Of a stretch of 44,297 nt of DNA, positions 33,078 to 40,435 are shown piece after piece. The translations under genes and the position numbers were made by a program. Position 1 is the stretch's first letter, and each line of letters begins with the position of its first letter. A model generated the notes under the pieces. It was given only the letters and a program-made list of their open reading frames with translations. It searched no databases and was not told where the DNA came from. The DNA is from an uncultured Bacteroidota bacterium. Lineage in GTDB: Bacteria > Bacteroidota > Rhodothermia > Rhodothermales > Salinibacteraceae. The stretch covers positions 1-44,297 of the forward strand of contig CAJXLV010000031.1 of assembly GCA_913056185.1 (NCBI GenBank), given 5' to 3'.

Positions 33078-36000
33078 ATGTTTCGAAAGGTACTAGCTGT
33101 CCTTATTGGTGTATTACTGGCAGGGCCGGCCACGGCATTTGCCCAAGAGACCGGCACCATTGCCGGGACGGTTGTCGATAGCACAACCTCCGAACCCTTG
33201 CCCGGCGTTAATGTGGCGGTTCAAGGCCTGAACATCGGCGCAGCCACCGGGCCCAACGGGCAGTTTGAAATCTCCGGCGTGCCGGCCGGGGAGCAGACCC
33301 TTCAATCCTCCTTTGTGGGATACTCCACCAAGTCGATGCCTGTGACCGTGGAGGCCGGAGAGACGATCACCGTGAACCTTCGCCTCGCTCCGCAGGCCGT
33401 CGGGCTGGAAGACGTGGTTGTGACGGCACTGGGTCAGGAGCGCACAGAGCGCTCGATCACGACCTCCGTTCAGGAGGTAGAGGGAGGCGACCTTGCAGTG
33501 ACGGACAATGAGAACTTCGTCAACTCCCTGAAGGGGAAAGTCGCCGGTGCAAGCATCCGGTCCGGGAACACGATGGGCGGATCCAGCAACATCGTGCTTC
33601 GCGGCTACAGTTCCATTACCGGCAACAACCAGCCGCTCATCGTGGTGGACGGCATTGTGATCAACAATCGCCGCGCCACCGACAGTGGCGTTCAGAACCA
33701 GGGAAGCGGCGGGTTCGACCTTGGAAACGCCGCGTCGAGCATCAATCCGGACAACATTAAGTCCGTGTCGGTGCTGAAGGGCCCCTCGGCGGCGGCGCTG
33801 TACGGATCCCGCGCCTCGAATGGGGTGATTCAGATCACCACCAAGGACGGATCGGCCCGGGGCGACGAGCTGGGCGTTTCTTACACGCTGGGCGTGCAGG
33901 CCACGCAGGCCTACAACTTCATGGACTACCAGAATCAGTACGGCGGAGGCTCCTCGTCGGCCTTTCGCACGCTCGACGGCGACTACGAAGTGGACGGAAG
34001 TCTGGAGAACGACCCGTACCTGCCCAGCTACGCCATTGACGAATCCTGGGGGCCGGCCCTGGACGGACGCCCGGCGCGCCAGTGGTACAGCTGGGACGAC
34101 GTGAACGGGCTGGAAGGCCAGGCCACGCCATGGGTGGCACACCCCGACGCTGTAGAGGACTTCATGAACACGGGGGTCACGTACAACAACAACCTGGCCC
34201 TCTCGAAGGGGGCCGAAGACTTCAACTACCGCCTGTCGCTGAGCACGCGCAACCAGACCGGCGTGATGCCGAACAGCTCTCTGGATCGATACCAGATCCA
34301 GTTCAATGGATCGGCCGACCTGAGCGACGCTCTCACCGCCACCGCGGTGGCACGCTACAGCTACCGTCAGGCCGAAGGTCGCTCAGGCACAGGGTACGGC
34401 TTCGAGGAAAATCCCTTCGCGGCCTTCAACACCTTTACCCAGCGCCAGCTCAATTACGGCGACGACAGCTACATGCGCGACTACGAGCGCCCGAACGGGC
34501 AACAGCGTGGATGGAACTACCTGGGCATCTCCGGGGCGCAAAACCCCACCACGTTTAACTACACGGACAATCCGTACGTCGGGCGCTTCGAAAACTTCCA
34601 GGAGGACGACCGACAGCGCATCTTCGGGAAGGCGCAGCTCAGCTACGACTTCCTCAGCAACTTTACGGGGACGTACTCGGTGAGCACGGACTTCTACACG
34701 GAGCGCTTCGGGGACCGCCTCGCGGAGCTTTCCACGGAGAACCCACCGTCGTACAACGAGTCCGTCCGTGAAGTCCAGGAGATCAACACGGAGCTGAAGT
34801 TTGACTACGACACCCAGATCACCGACGAGATTGACGTAACCTCGTTCGTGGCTGGGAGGGTGCGCTACGAGACGTTTGAGGAAAATGCCTCTGCAACGTC
34901 GCAGGGCCTCTCCGCCCCGGGCGTCTTCACGGTCGAAAACTCCGTGGGGCGGCCTGGCATCACGGACTTCTTCCAGGAGAAGATGGTGTACAGTACGTAC
35001 GGCTCGGTGAACGTGGGCTACAACGACCTGGTCTACCTGGAGGGAACGCTCCGGAACGACTGGTCCTCGACGCTCCCGGAAAACGAAAACTCGTACCTGT
35101 ACCCGTCGGTCTCGGCCAACTTCGTCTTCACCGGCCTCGATGCCCTGCAGGACCAGGACATCCTGACCTTCGGAAAGGTGCGGGCGAGTTGGGCCCGCGT
35201 GGGGAACGACACGGATCCCTACCAGCTCTCGGCCTCGTTCCCGGTGAACACCCCGTTCCAGGGGCAGCCGCTTCAGCAGGTGCAGCGGTCCAGCAGCAAC
35301 CCTGACCTGAAGCCAGAAATCACGACCGGCATCGAGTTTGGTGCCGACCTGGAGTTCTTCCAGGATCGGGCCAGCTTGAGTGCCACGTGGTACCGCGACG
35401 TGACGGAAGACCAGATTCTGAACGTCGACGTGTCGAGCGCCTCTGGCTTTAACTCCGCGCTCATCAACGCCGGAGAGATTTCCAACCGCGGCCTGGAGGC
35501 CAGCCTCTCGGTTACGCCGGTCCTCACCGAAGAGACACAGTGGGACCTGACGTTCAACTTCAACAAGAACGTCAACAAGGTCGAAGACCTCGCGGAAGGC
35601 ATCAGTACCTACGTCATTGGGGGCACGACCTTCGGGCCGAACATCGTGGCGAAGGAGGGAGAGGCGTACGGTGCGTTTGTGGCGCCGGAGCTTCTGCGCG
35701 ACGCCAGCGGAGATGTGGTGTATACGCCGGGAGGCGTTCCGCGCACTACCTCCCAGAACCAGACCATCGGCAACTTCCAGCCGGACTGGACAGGGGGCAT
35801 CTCCACCACGTTCTCCTGGGAGAACCTCACCGTGACGGCCCTCGTCAACGGCCAGAAGGGCGGAAATGTATTCTCCATTTCCAACGCCTTCGGCCTGTAC
35901 AGCGGCCTTACGGAAGGCACGGTGGCGGGCAACCAGCGCGAGACCGGCATCATTCCGGATGGCGTTGTGATGCCCAACACGCCGACCGATCAGGTGGCGA

Positions 36001-36347
36001 ACAACGAGGGAACCCCCTTCGGAGAAGCTGTGGGCCGTCTTCCGGCCGCGTCCTTCTGGAAGAGCTGGTTCAGCGGCGCCCGCTACGAAGGGTTCACGTA
36101 CGACGCGACGTACGCGAAGCTGCAGGAAGTATCGGTCACCTATGCCCTGCCGGTCGAGTGGTTTGGCCAGGTGCCCATCCGCCAGGCGAGCGTGTCGGTT
36201 ACAGGCAACAATCTCATGTTCCTCTACCGCGAGTCCCCGAACATCGACCCGTCGGTCACCCTCGGGGCCGGAAACATTCAGGGATACGAGATTGGCCAGA
36301 TTCCGACCCAGCGGTCGTACGGCTTCCGCGTGAACCTGACGTTCTAA
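33078..36347 (+). CDS. SusC/RagA-type TonB-linked outer-membrane protein (module 2)
   Basis: SusC-class importer of 1089 residues. The signal peptide MFRKVLAVLIGVLLAGPATAFA is followed by a carboxypeptidase-regulatory-like domain (SEPLPGVNVAV to SSFVGYSTK). The plug has VVVTALGQERTERSITTSVQ, QPLIVVDGIVINN and KSVSVLKGPSAAALYGSRASNG. The barrel ends with a proper aromatic terminus (FRVNLTF). It differs clearly from susC1 in plug and barrel, so the two modules are not a recent duplication. ATG 33078 is chosen because the signal peptide starts there; the frame is open to 33003. It is followed by susD2. Confidence 0.95.
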   Translation: MFRKVLAVLIGVLLAGPATAFAQETGTIAGTVVDSTTSEPLPGVNVAVQGLNIGAATGPNGQFEISGVPAGEQTLQSSFVGYSTKSMPVTVEAGETITVNLRLAPQAVGLEDVVVTALGQERTERSITTSVQEVEGGDLAVTDNENFVNSLKGKVAGASIRSGNTMGGSSNIVLRGYSSITGNNQPLIVVDGIVINNRRATDSGVQNQGSGGFDLGNAASSINPDNIKSVSVLKGPSAAALYGSRASNGVIQITTKDGSARGDELGVSYTLGVQATQAYNFMDYQNQYGGGSSSAFRTLDGDYEVDGSLENDPYLPSYAIDESWGPALDGRPARQWYSWDDVNGLEGQATPWVAHPDAVEDFMNTGVTYNNNLALSKGAEDFNYRLSLSTRNQTGVMPNSSLDRYQIQFNGSADLSDALTATAVARYSYRQAEGRSGTGYGFEENPFAAFNTFTQRQLNYGDDSYMRDYERPNGQQRGWNYLGISGAQNPTTFNYTDNPYVGRFENFQEDDRQRIFGKAQLSYDFLSNFTGTYSVSTDFYTERFGDRLAELSTENPPSYNESVREVQEINTELKFDYDTQITDEIDVTSFVAGRVRYETFEENASATSQGLSAPGVFTVENSVGRPGITDFFQEKMVYSTYGSVNVGYNDLVYLEGTLRNDWSSTLPENENSYLYPSVSANFVFTGLDALQDQDILTFGKVRASWARVGNDTDPYQLSASFPVNTPFQGQPLQQVQRSSSNPDLKPEITTGIEFGADLEFFQDRASLSATWYRDVTEDQILNVDVSSASGFNSALINAGEISNRGLEASLSVTPVLTEETQWDLTFNFNKNVNKVEDLAEGISTYVIGGTTFGPNIVAKEGEAYGAFVAPELLRDASGDVVYTPGGVPRTTSQNQTIGNFQPDWTGGISTTFSWENLTVTALVNGQKGGNVFSISNAFGLYSGLTEGTVAGNQRETGIIPDGVVMPNTPTDQVANNEGTPFGEAVGRLPAASFWKSWFSGARYEGFTYDATYAKLQEVSVTYALPVEWFGQVPIRQASVSVTGNNLMFLYRESPNIDPSVTLGAGNIQGYEIGQIPTQRSYGFRVNLTF

Positions 36348-36362
36348 GCATCTCTCGGGTGC

Positions 36363-36403
36363 AGAGCCGCCCCGGGGGCAGATTGCTCCCGGGGCCGGGC
36401 TCT
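36363..36403 (+). other. Intercistronic stem-loop between susC2 and susD2
   Basis: Strong GC hairpin: outer arms AGAGCC (36363-36368) and GGCTCT (36398-36403), inner arms CCCCGGGGGC-type and GCTCCCGGGG, loop about 6 bases. There is no U-tract. It occupies the same place as the hairpin between susC1 and susD1. Confidence 0.75.
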
Positions 36404-36471
36404 CTCCCTCTGTGTACGCCCGCGGTCTTCCATCGTCAACGCTTGTCCCTATGTACTCCAACGTTTACAAC

Positions 36472-38052
36472 ATGACACGCTACGTTCCCTCATTCGCACT
36501 CCTTCTCGGAGGGGCCATGGCCCTGACCATGCTGCTGGGAGGGTGCGACAGCCTTTCGGAATACAACGAAAACCCAAACCAGCCGACCTCAGCGAACCCG
36601 AACAACGTCCTCGCGAACGCTCAGCGAGATCTTGCCTTCGAGACCTACGGGGGCAACGAGACCATGCGAGGGGCCAACCTCCTCGCCCAGTACACCACCC
36701 AGAACTTCTACACGACGGAGGAAAGCCGCTATGGAAGTGTGGGATACGGATGGTCGAACTTTTACACTTCCCTCAATGACCTCCGCCGGGTGAAAGAGCT
36801 CGCCCGCCAGAACCAGCCCCCCAACGCAGCCAACCTGGAGGCCATCGCCATCATCACGCAGGTCTGGGCGTTCCAGATTCTGACGGACGCGTACGGCGAC
36901 ATTCCGTTCACCGAGGCCCTGCAGGGATCGGCCAATCGGGACCCGGCTTACACCCCGCAGGAGGAAATCTACCCGGCCCTGGCGGACTCCCTCGACCGAG
37001 CGCTTGGTCTCATCCAGACAGGGAGCGGACCGGCGGGAGACCTTGTGCACGGCGGTGACATGACCAAGTGGAGCCGCTTTGCCAACGGTCTCAAGATGCG
37101 TCTCGGCATTCGGGCCGCGGACGCCAACCCGCAATTCGCGGAGACCGTTATTAACGAGGCCAACGGCAACGCCCTGCAGAGCAACGCGGACAACACGTAT
37201 TTCCAGTTCGGGACCAGCTCTGCCCACCGCAACACCTACTACGAGAATCGCTTCGTGGACGGACGTGATGACTTCGACGCTTCGGAGCGGTTTGTGCAGG
37301 CGCTGAAACAGTACAGTGCCAACGACCCGCGCCTCGATGCCTTTGTGGAACAGACGTCCGACTCGGCGCCGCCGTGCGAGGACGGGAGCGGAAACTACGA
37401 TGGGTTCCCGTACGGCATGGAGCAGAGCGCTGCGCAGGGGCGACAGACCTCGCGGCCGACCTGCAATGAGTCGCGCCCGGAGCCGTTCTTCTCGGCCGGC
37501 CCAAGTGGGAGCGGCGACGCGTACGCGCCCATGATGTACTACGACGAGGTGCTCATCACCAAGGCCGAAGCGGCGGCACGCGGGTTCATCAGCGGAGGCG
37601 ATGCCGCTGCGAAGGACTTCCTGGAGGAAGCCATCCGCGCATCGATCAACTTCTACGGCTCGGAGACGGACGCCGCCATCAGCGGGTCGAGCGCGGCCGC
37701 CGACTCGTACGTGGATGCGGTTCTCAACGACTACGACGCGAACGGGTACGAGCAGGTAATTGGCGAGCAGCGCTGGATTGGGTTTTACTTCAACAACATC
37801 CAGGGCTGGAATACGTGGCGTCGGCTTGACTTCGGCGGATGGCTCGGTCCCCCCACAGGCGGCCCTGCGGGCGACCTACAGGGACGAGACCTCCCGATCC
37901 GCATCGACTACCCGCAGTCGGAGTTCAACCTCAACGAGAGAAACGTCACCGAGGCGGCCAACAGGCAGTTTGACGGTGTGGCCAACGAGGGGCCCGGACG
38001 TCGCATCTGGTGGGACACCGAAGAACCGTCGTCGGAGGTCTACCAGCCCTAG
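36472..38052 (+). CDS. SusD-like nutrient-binding lipoprotein (module 2)
   Basis: SusD-like surface lipoprotein of 526 residues. The lipobox is LLGGC (C25), and the mature start CDSLSEYNENPNQPTSANPNN is typical of the second SusD group (SusD-like_2, with NENPNxPT). Helical segments include VWAFQILTDAYGDIPFTEAL and the C-terminal GEQRWIGFYFNNIQGWNTWRR. The family differs from that of susD1, which agrees with the difference between the two SusC proteins. ATG 36472 is chosen for a compact signal peptide; ATG 36451 is an alternative. Confidence 0.92.
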   Translation: MTRYVPSFALLLGGAMALTMLLGGCDSLSEYNENPNQPTSANPNNVLANAQRDLAFETYGGNETMRGANLLAQYTTQNFYTTEESRYGSVGYGWSNFYTSLNDLRRVKELARQNQPPNAANLEAIAIITQVWAFQILTDAYGDIPFTEALQGSANRDPAYTPQEEIYPALADSLDRALGLIQTGSGPAGDLVHGGDMTKWSRFANGLKMRLGIRAADANPQFAETVINEANGNALQSNADNTYFQFGTSSAHRNTYYENRFVDGRDDFDASERFVQALKQYSANDPRLDAFVEQTSDSAPPCEDGSGNYDGFPYGMEQSAAQGRQTSRPTCNESRPEPFFSAGPSGSGDAYAPMMYYDEVLITKAEAAARGFISGGDAAAKDFLEEAIRASINFYGSETDAAISGSSAAADSYVDAVLNDYDANGYEQVIGEQRWIGFYFNNIQGWNTWRRLDFGGWLGPPTGGPAGDLQGRDLPIRIDYPQSEFNLNERNVTEAANRQFDGVANEGPGRRIWWDTEEPSSEVYQP

Positions 38053-38073
38053 CGAGTACACTCATCCCCGCGC

Positions 38074-38105
38074 GAGGCGCGCAGCCCGGAGAGGCTGCGC
38101 GCCTC
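38074..38105 (+). other. Perfect 13-bp stem-loop after susD2
   Basis: GAGGCGCGCAGCC (38074-38086) and GGCTGCGCGCCTC (38093-38105) pair without mismatch around a 6-base loop. A weaker outer pair, CCCCG with CGGGG (38113-38117), encloses it. No U-tract follows, so it may be a 3'-end stabiliser or attenuator before the FAS1 gene. Confidence 0.8.
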
Positions 38106-38201
38106 CCGTTTCCGGGGAATTCGGCCCTCGCTCCCCCCTTCTTTTGCTGACTGTCACGGATTCAATCAACTATGGAAACCATTGCAACGACACACACCTC
38201 G

Positions 38202-39458
38202 ATGACTATTTCTCGGAAGGTCCTCTCGCTTCTGCTGGTCGGCGCCCTGGTGGTGCTCGCGGGCTGTGACCAGACGGAGCAGAACATCCAGCCGGACTAC
38301 GGCGACCGCTACATCATCAGCCTCGGAAACTCCGTGGTGGGCGATGCCTCGGGGGTTGACATCAACGCCTCCACAGCAACCGTGACGGCGCCGGACACGG
38401 TGTCGTACTTCGTGCAGGGATTCACCACCGAGAAAAATTATACCTGGACCCTGAACGGGGAAGAGCTCCCTGTGGAAGAGCGGTCTGAAAATTCGTACGT
38501 GCGAAGCCGGCGGGATGGTGAGTTTGTAACCATCGTCTTCTCCCAGGATGATCCGTTCGCGAATGTGAATCCGGGAGGCTCGGCGACCAACACTCTCCGC
38601 GTTAACTCGCCGGACGACAACATCAACGCCGAAGAGATTGAGATCTCCACGGAAGTGCCCAGCTTTGGTGAGCAGGTTGTGCGTCTGGGAAGCCTTGGGT
38701 ACTCGGCACTGGTTGACCTGGCCAGCGCCTCGGGAGTGGCTTCGGTCCTGACGGACGGGTCGACCTACACCCTCTTCGCGCCCACGGACGCGGTGCTCGG
38801 AGGCCTTGAAACCGCGCCGACGCAGGCCACCGACCCGGATGAGCCGGCCTCCTCCAGTGTGCTTGGCGACATCCTCAAGTACCACGCCCTTGCGGCCGAT
38901 GTGGCGTCGGGCGACATCAGCGACGGCCAGACGGCCACCACGCTTCTGGGCAACCAGACGGTGAGCTTCTCCACCACCAACGGCGTCTCGATCAACGACG
39001 GGCAGGCGTCTGTCGTGAATCCTGACGTCCTGGCCACCGGCGGCGCAATCCACGGCATCGATGGCGTGCTGCTTCCATCGACGGCCTCGGTCGACTTCAC
39101 GGACCGAGAGACGGAGACGCTTGCCGCTGGGGACACGGTGACGGTCGATGGGTCGTACATCGGCGATCAGGGCGGCTACATCGTCCTGCACGACAGCACG
39201 TCGCTGGCAAACGGAAACGTCATCGGCAGTATCGTTGGGCACTCGGACTACATTGCGCCGAACAGCATTGCAAACGAGGTGGCGGTGCCGCTCGACGCAT
39301 CCATCTCGGACACTACGACGATCGGCGCGATGGCTCACCGAGACAATGGAAACGAAACCTATGACTTTGAGACGTCTGGAGGCACCCAGGATGCACCGTA
39401 CACCCTGGACGGAAGTGCGGTGATCGACTACGGCGTGCTGGACGCTTCTGCAGAGTAG
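38202..39458 (+). CDS. Fasciclin (FAS1) and DUF7282 domain lipoprotein
   Basis: Lipoprotein of 418 residues with lipobox VLAGC (C22). Residues about 23-155 are a beta-rich N-terminal region I do not recognise. A FAS1 domain spans about 163-292 (YSALVDLASASGVASVL, YTLFAPTDAVL, ILKYHALAADV, GGAIHGIDGVLLP); FAS1 mediates adhesion. The last 110 residues match the DUF7282 domain known mainly from haloarchaeal secreted proteins: GGYIVLHDSTSL, GSIVGHSDYI, TIGAMAHRDNGNETYDF, and DAPYTLDGSAVIDYGVL. It follows susD2 and precedes a terminator, so it belongs to module 2. ATG 38202 is chosen; ATG 38172 is possible. Confidence 0.85.
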   Translation: MTISRKVLSLLLVGALVVLAGCDQTEQNIQPDYGDRYIISLGNSVVGDASGVDINASTATVTAPDTVSYFVQGFTTEKNYTWTLNGEELPVEERSENSYVRSRRDGEFVTIVFSQDDPFANVNPGGSATNTLRVNSPDDNINAEEIEISTEVPSFGEQVVRLGSLGYSALVDLASASGVASVLTDGSTYTLFAPTDAVLGGLETAPTQATDPDEPASSSVLGDILKYHALAADVASGDISDGQTATTLLGNQTVSFSTTNGVSINDGQASVVNPDVLATGGAIHGIDGVLLPSTASVDFTDRETETLAAGDTVTVDGSYIGDQGGYIVLHDSTSLANGNVIGSIVGHSDYIAPNSIANEVAVPLDASISDTTTIGAMAHRDNGNETYDFETSGGTQDAPYTLDGSAVIDYGVLDASAE

Positions 39459-39506
39459 TCCTGACGAGCCCACCAGATCAGGAACAGAGCCTGAGCACCG
39501 GCACGA

Positions 39507-39540
39507 GGGCCGGCCGCCCGTTTGGGGGGTCGGCCCTTTT
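39507..39540 (+). terminator. Intrinsic terminator after the FAS1 gene
   Basis: GGGCCG (39507-39512) pairs with CGGCCC (39531-39536); the stem continues inward with GCC/GGT and GCCC/GGGG pairs, and TTTT follows directly. It should end the susC2-susD2-FAS1 transcript. Confidence 0.8.
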
Positions 39541-39602
39541 CGTTGAGACGCCTCGCTCCAGAGCCGTTCCGAAGGCAGCAGGCATTTCGCAAATGAAACA
39601 CC

Positions 39603-39620
39603 CTCCTTCTGAGAAAGGAG
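39603..39620. other. Small hairpin in the leader of lipoprotein B
   Basis: CTCCTT (39603-39608) and AAGGAG (39615-39620) pair around a 6-base loop. Further on, GAACAT (39628-39633) and ATGTTC (39663-39668) form a second inverted repeat, shortly before the start codon. Either could be regulatory. Confidence 0.4.
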
Positions 39621-39678
39621 TCTCGGGAACATCATGCAAAGAGAGGGTAAAGACCTGTGTGCATGTTCGTAATCCCTA

Positions 39679-40284
39679 ATGAGCTCAAAAGTGCCCCTTT
39701 TGATGATGGACTTACGACCCGCAGCATTCCGCTTCCTCCACCACGTTCTTGGAGTGGGAGCCCTCGTGGGCCTCGTTGCGCTCGGGGGATGTGCGACCAC
39801 GACGCAGCCCGTTCAGGTAAAGCACGATGACGCGTCCGGCACAACCACGTACGAGACGGCCCGGATGCGGCTCGATGACGTGGACATGACGGAAGGCCTT
39901 CAGAAGCAGAATCGGTTCTTCGTGCAAGTGGTGGGGACGTGCAGCGGAGACGGGTGTGCACCCTCCGAGTACGCCATCCACTTCATCAAAGACGGGCCCC
40001 AGCCCGTGCAGCTCGGGGGGCGGGACGTGGCGATGACCATCGGAAGCGAAACCATCACCTGGGAGGATCCGCAGACCCGCGATGCGTCGCAGACGACCAC
40101 GGTGCGAAGCGGCATTTTTGCGCGCATCAAGGTATCGAGCGGGCAGCTTTCTACCATCGGAGGGGTAGCGCAGGTGAGCGGTGCGGTGGGCGGGACCAAC
40201 TTCTCCATTCCGTACGAACAGCGCCGTCCCATCCGTACGCTGCTGAAGCAAATAGAGGGCGACACGGCCGACTCCGCCTCGTGA
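39679..40284 (+). CDS. Small lipoprotein B, CxGxGCxPS family
   Basis: Paralogue of the lipoprotein at 30894-31472, 201 residues from ATG 39679 (ATG 39703 or 39706 are also possible). The lipobox is LGGC (C38 from the first start). The mature part has DDASGTTTYETA, the cysteine pair GTCSGDGCAPS (C88, C93), ETITW, GIFARIKVSSGQLS, VSGAVGG, and RTLLKQIEG at the end. The order and spacing match lipoprotein A throughout. Function is unknown. It sits downstream of module 2's terminator, just as lipoprotein A sits downstream of module 1's. Confidence 0.82.
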   Translation: MSSKVPLLMMDLRPAAFRFLHHVLGVGALVGLVALGGCATTTQPVQVKHDDASGTTTYETARMRLDDVDMTEGLQKQNRFFVQVVGTCSGDGCAPSEYAIHFIKDGPQPVQLGGRDVAMTIGSETITWEDPQTRDASQTTTVRSGIFARIKVSSGQLSTIGGVAQVSGAVGGTNFSIPYEQRRPIRTLLKQIEGDTADSAS

Positions 40285-40341
40285 GCTTGAGGACCTCGTG
40301 GCCCCGGTCTGCTTTGTGCGGGTGGAAAGAGGCCTGTAGTC

Positions 40342-40350
40342 TGTTGAACA
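40342..40350. promoter_or_regulatory. TGTTGAACA motif upstream of the third TonB receptor
   Basis: TGTTGAACA is a short inverted repeat with a central G. The same 9-mer, within a shared CTGTTGAACAA, occurs after the susC2 promoter at 32815-32823. Here it lies 86-94 bases before ATG 40436. A shared operator is possible but unproven. Confidence 0.3.
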
Positions 40351-40435
40351 ATGCCCGAGTCTTGTGACGCCACTCTTCTCTCGTGCGCAGGCGAACGGCA
40401 TCGCGCAGGACGTGTGTGGAGAGCCCCGTGGCCAC

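Noticed and set aside
34383..36461. 692-codon minus-strand frame opposite susC2
   Set aside because: Antisense shadow of the SusC barrel; composition is His/Arg/Val-rich without motifs.
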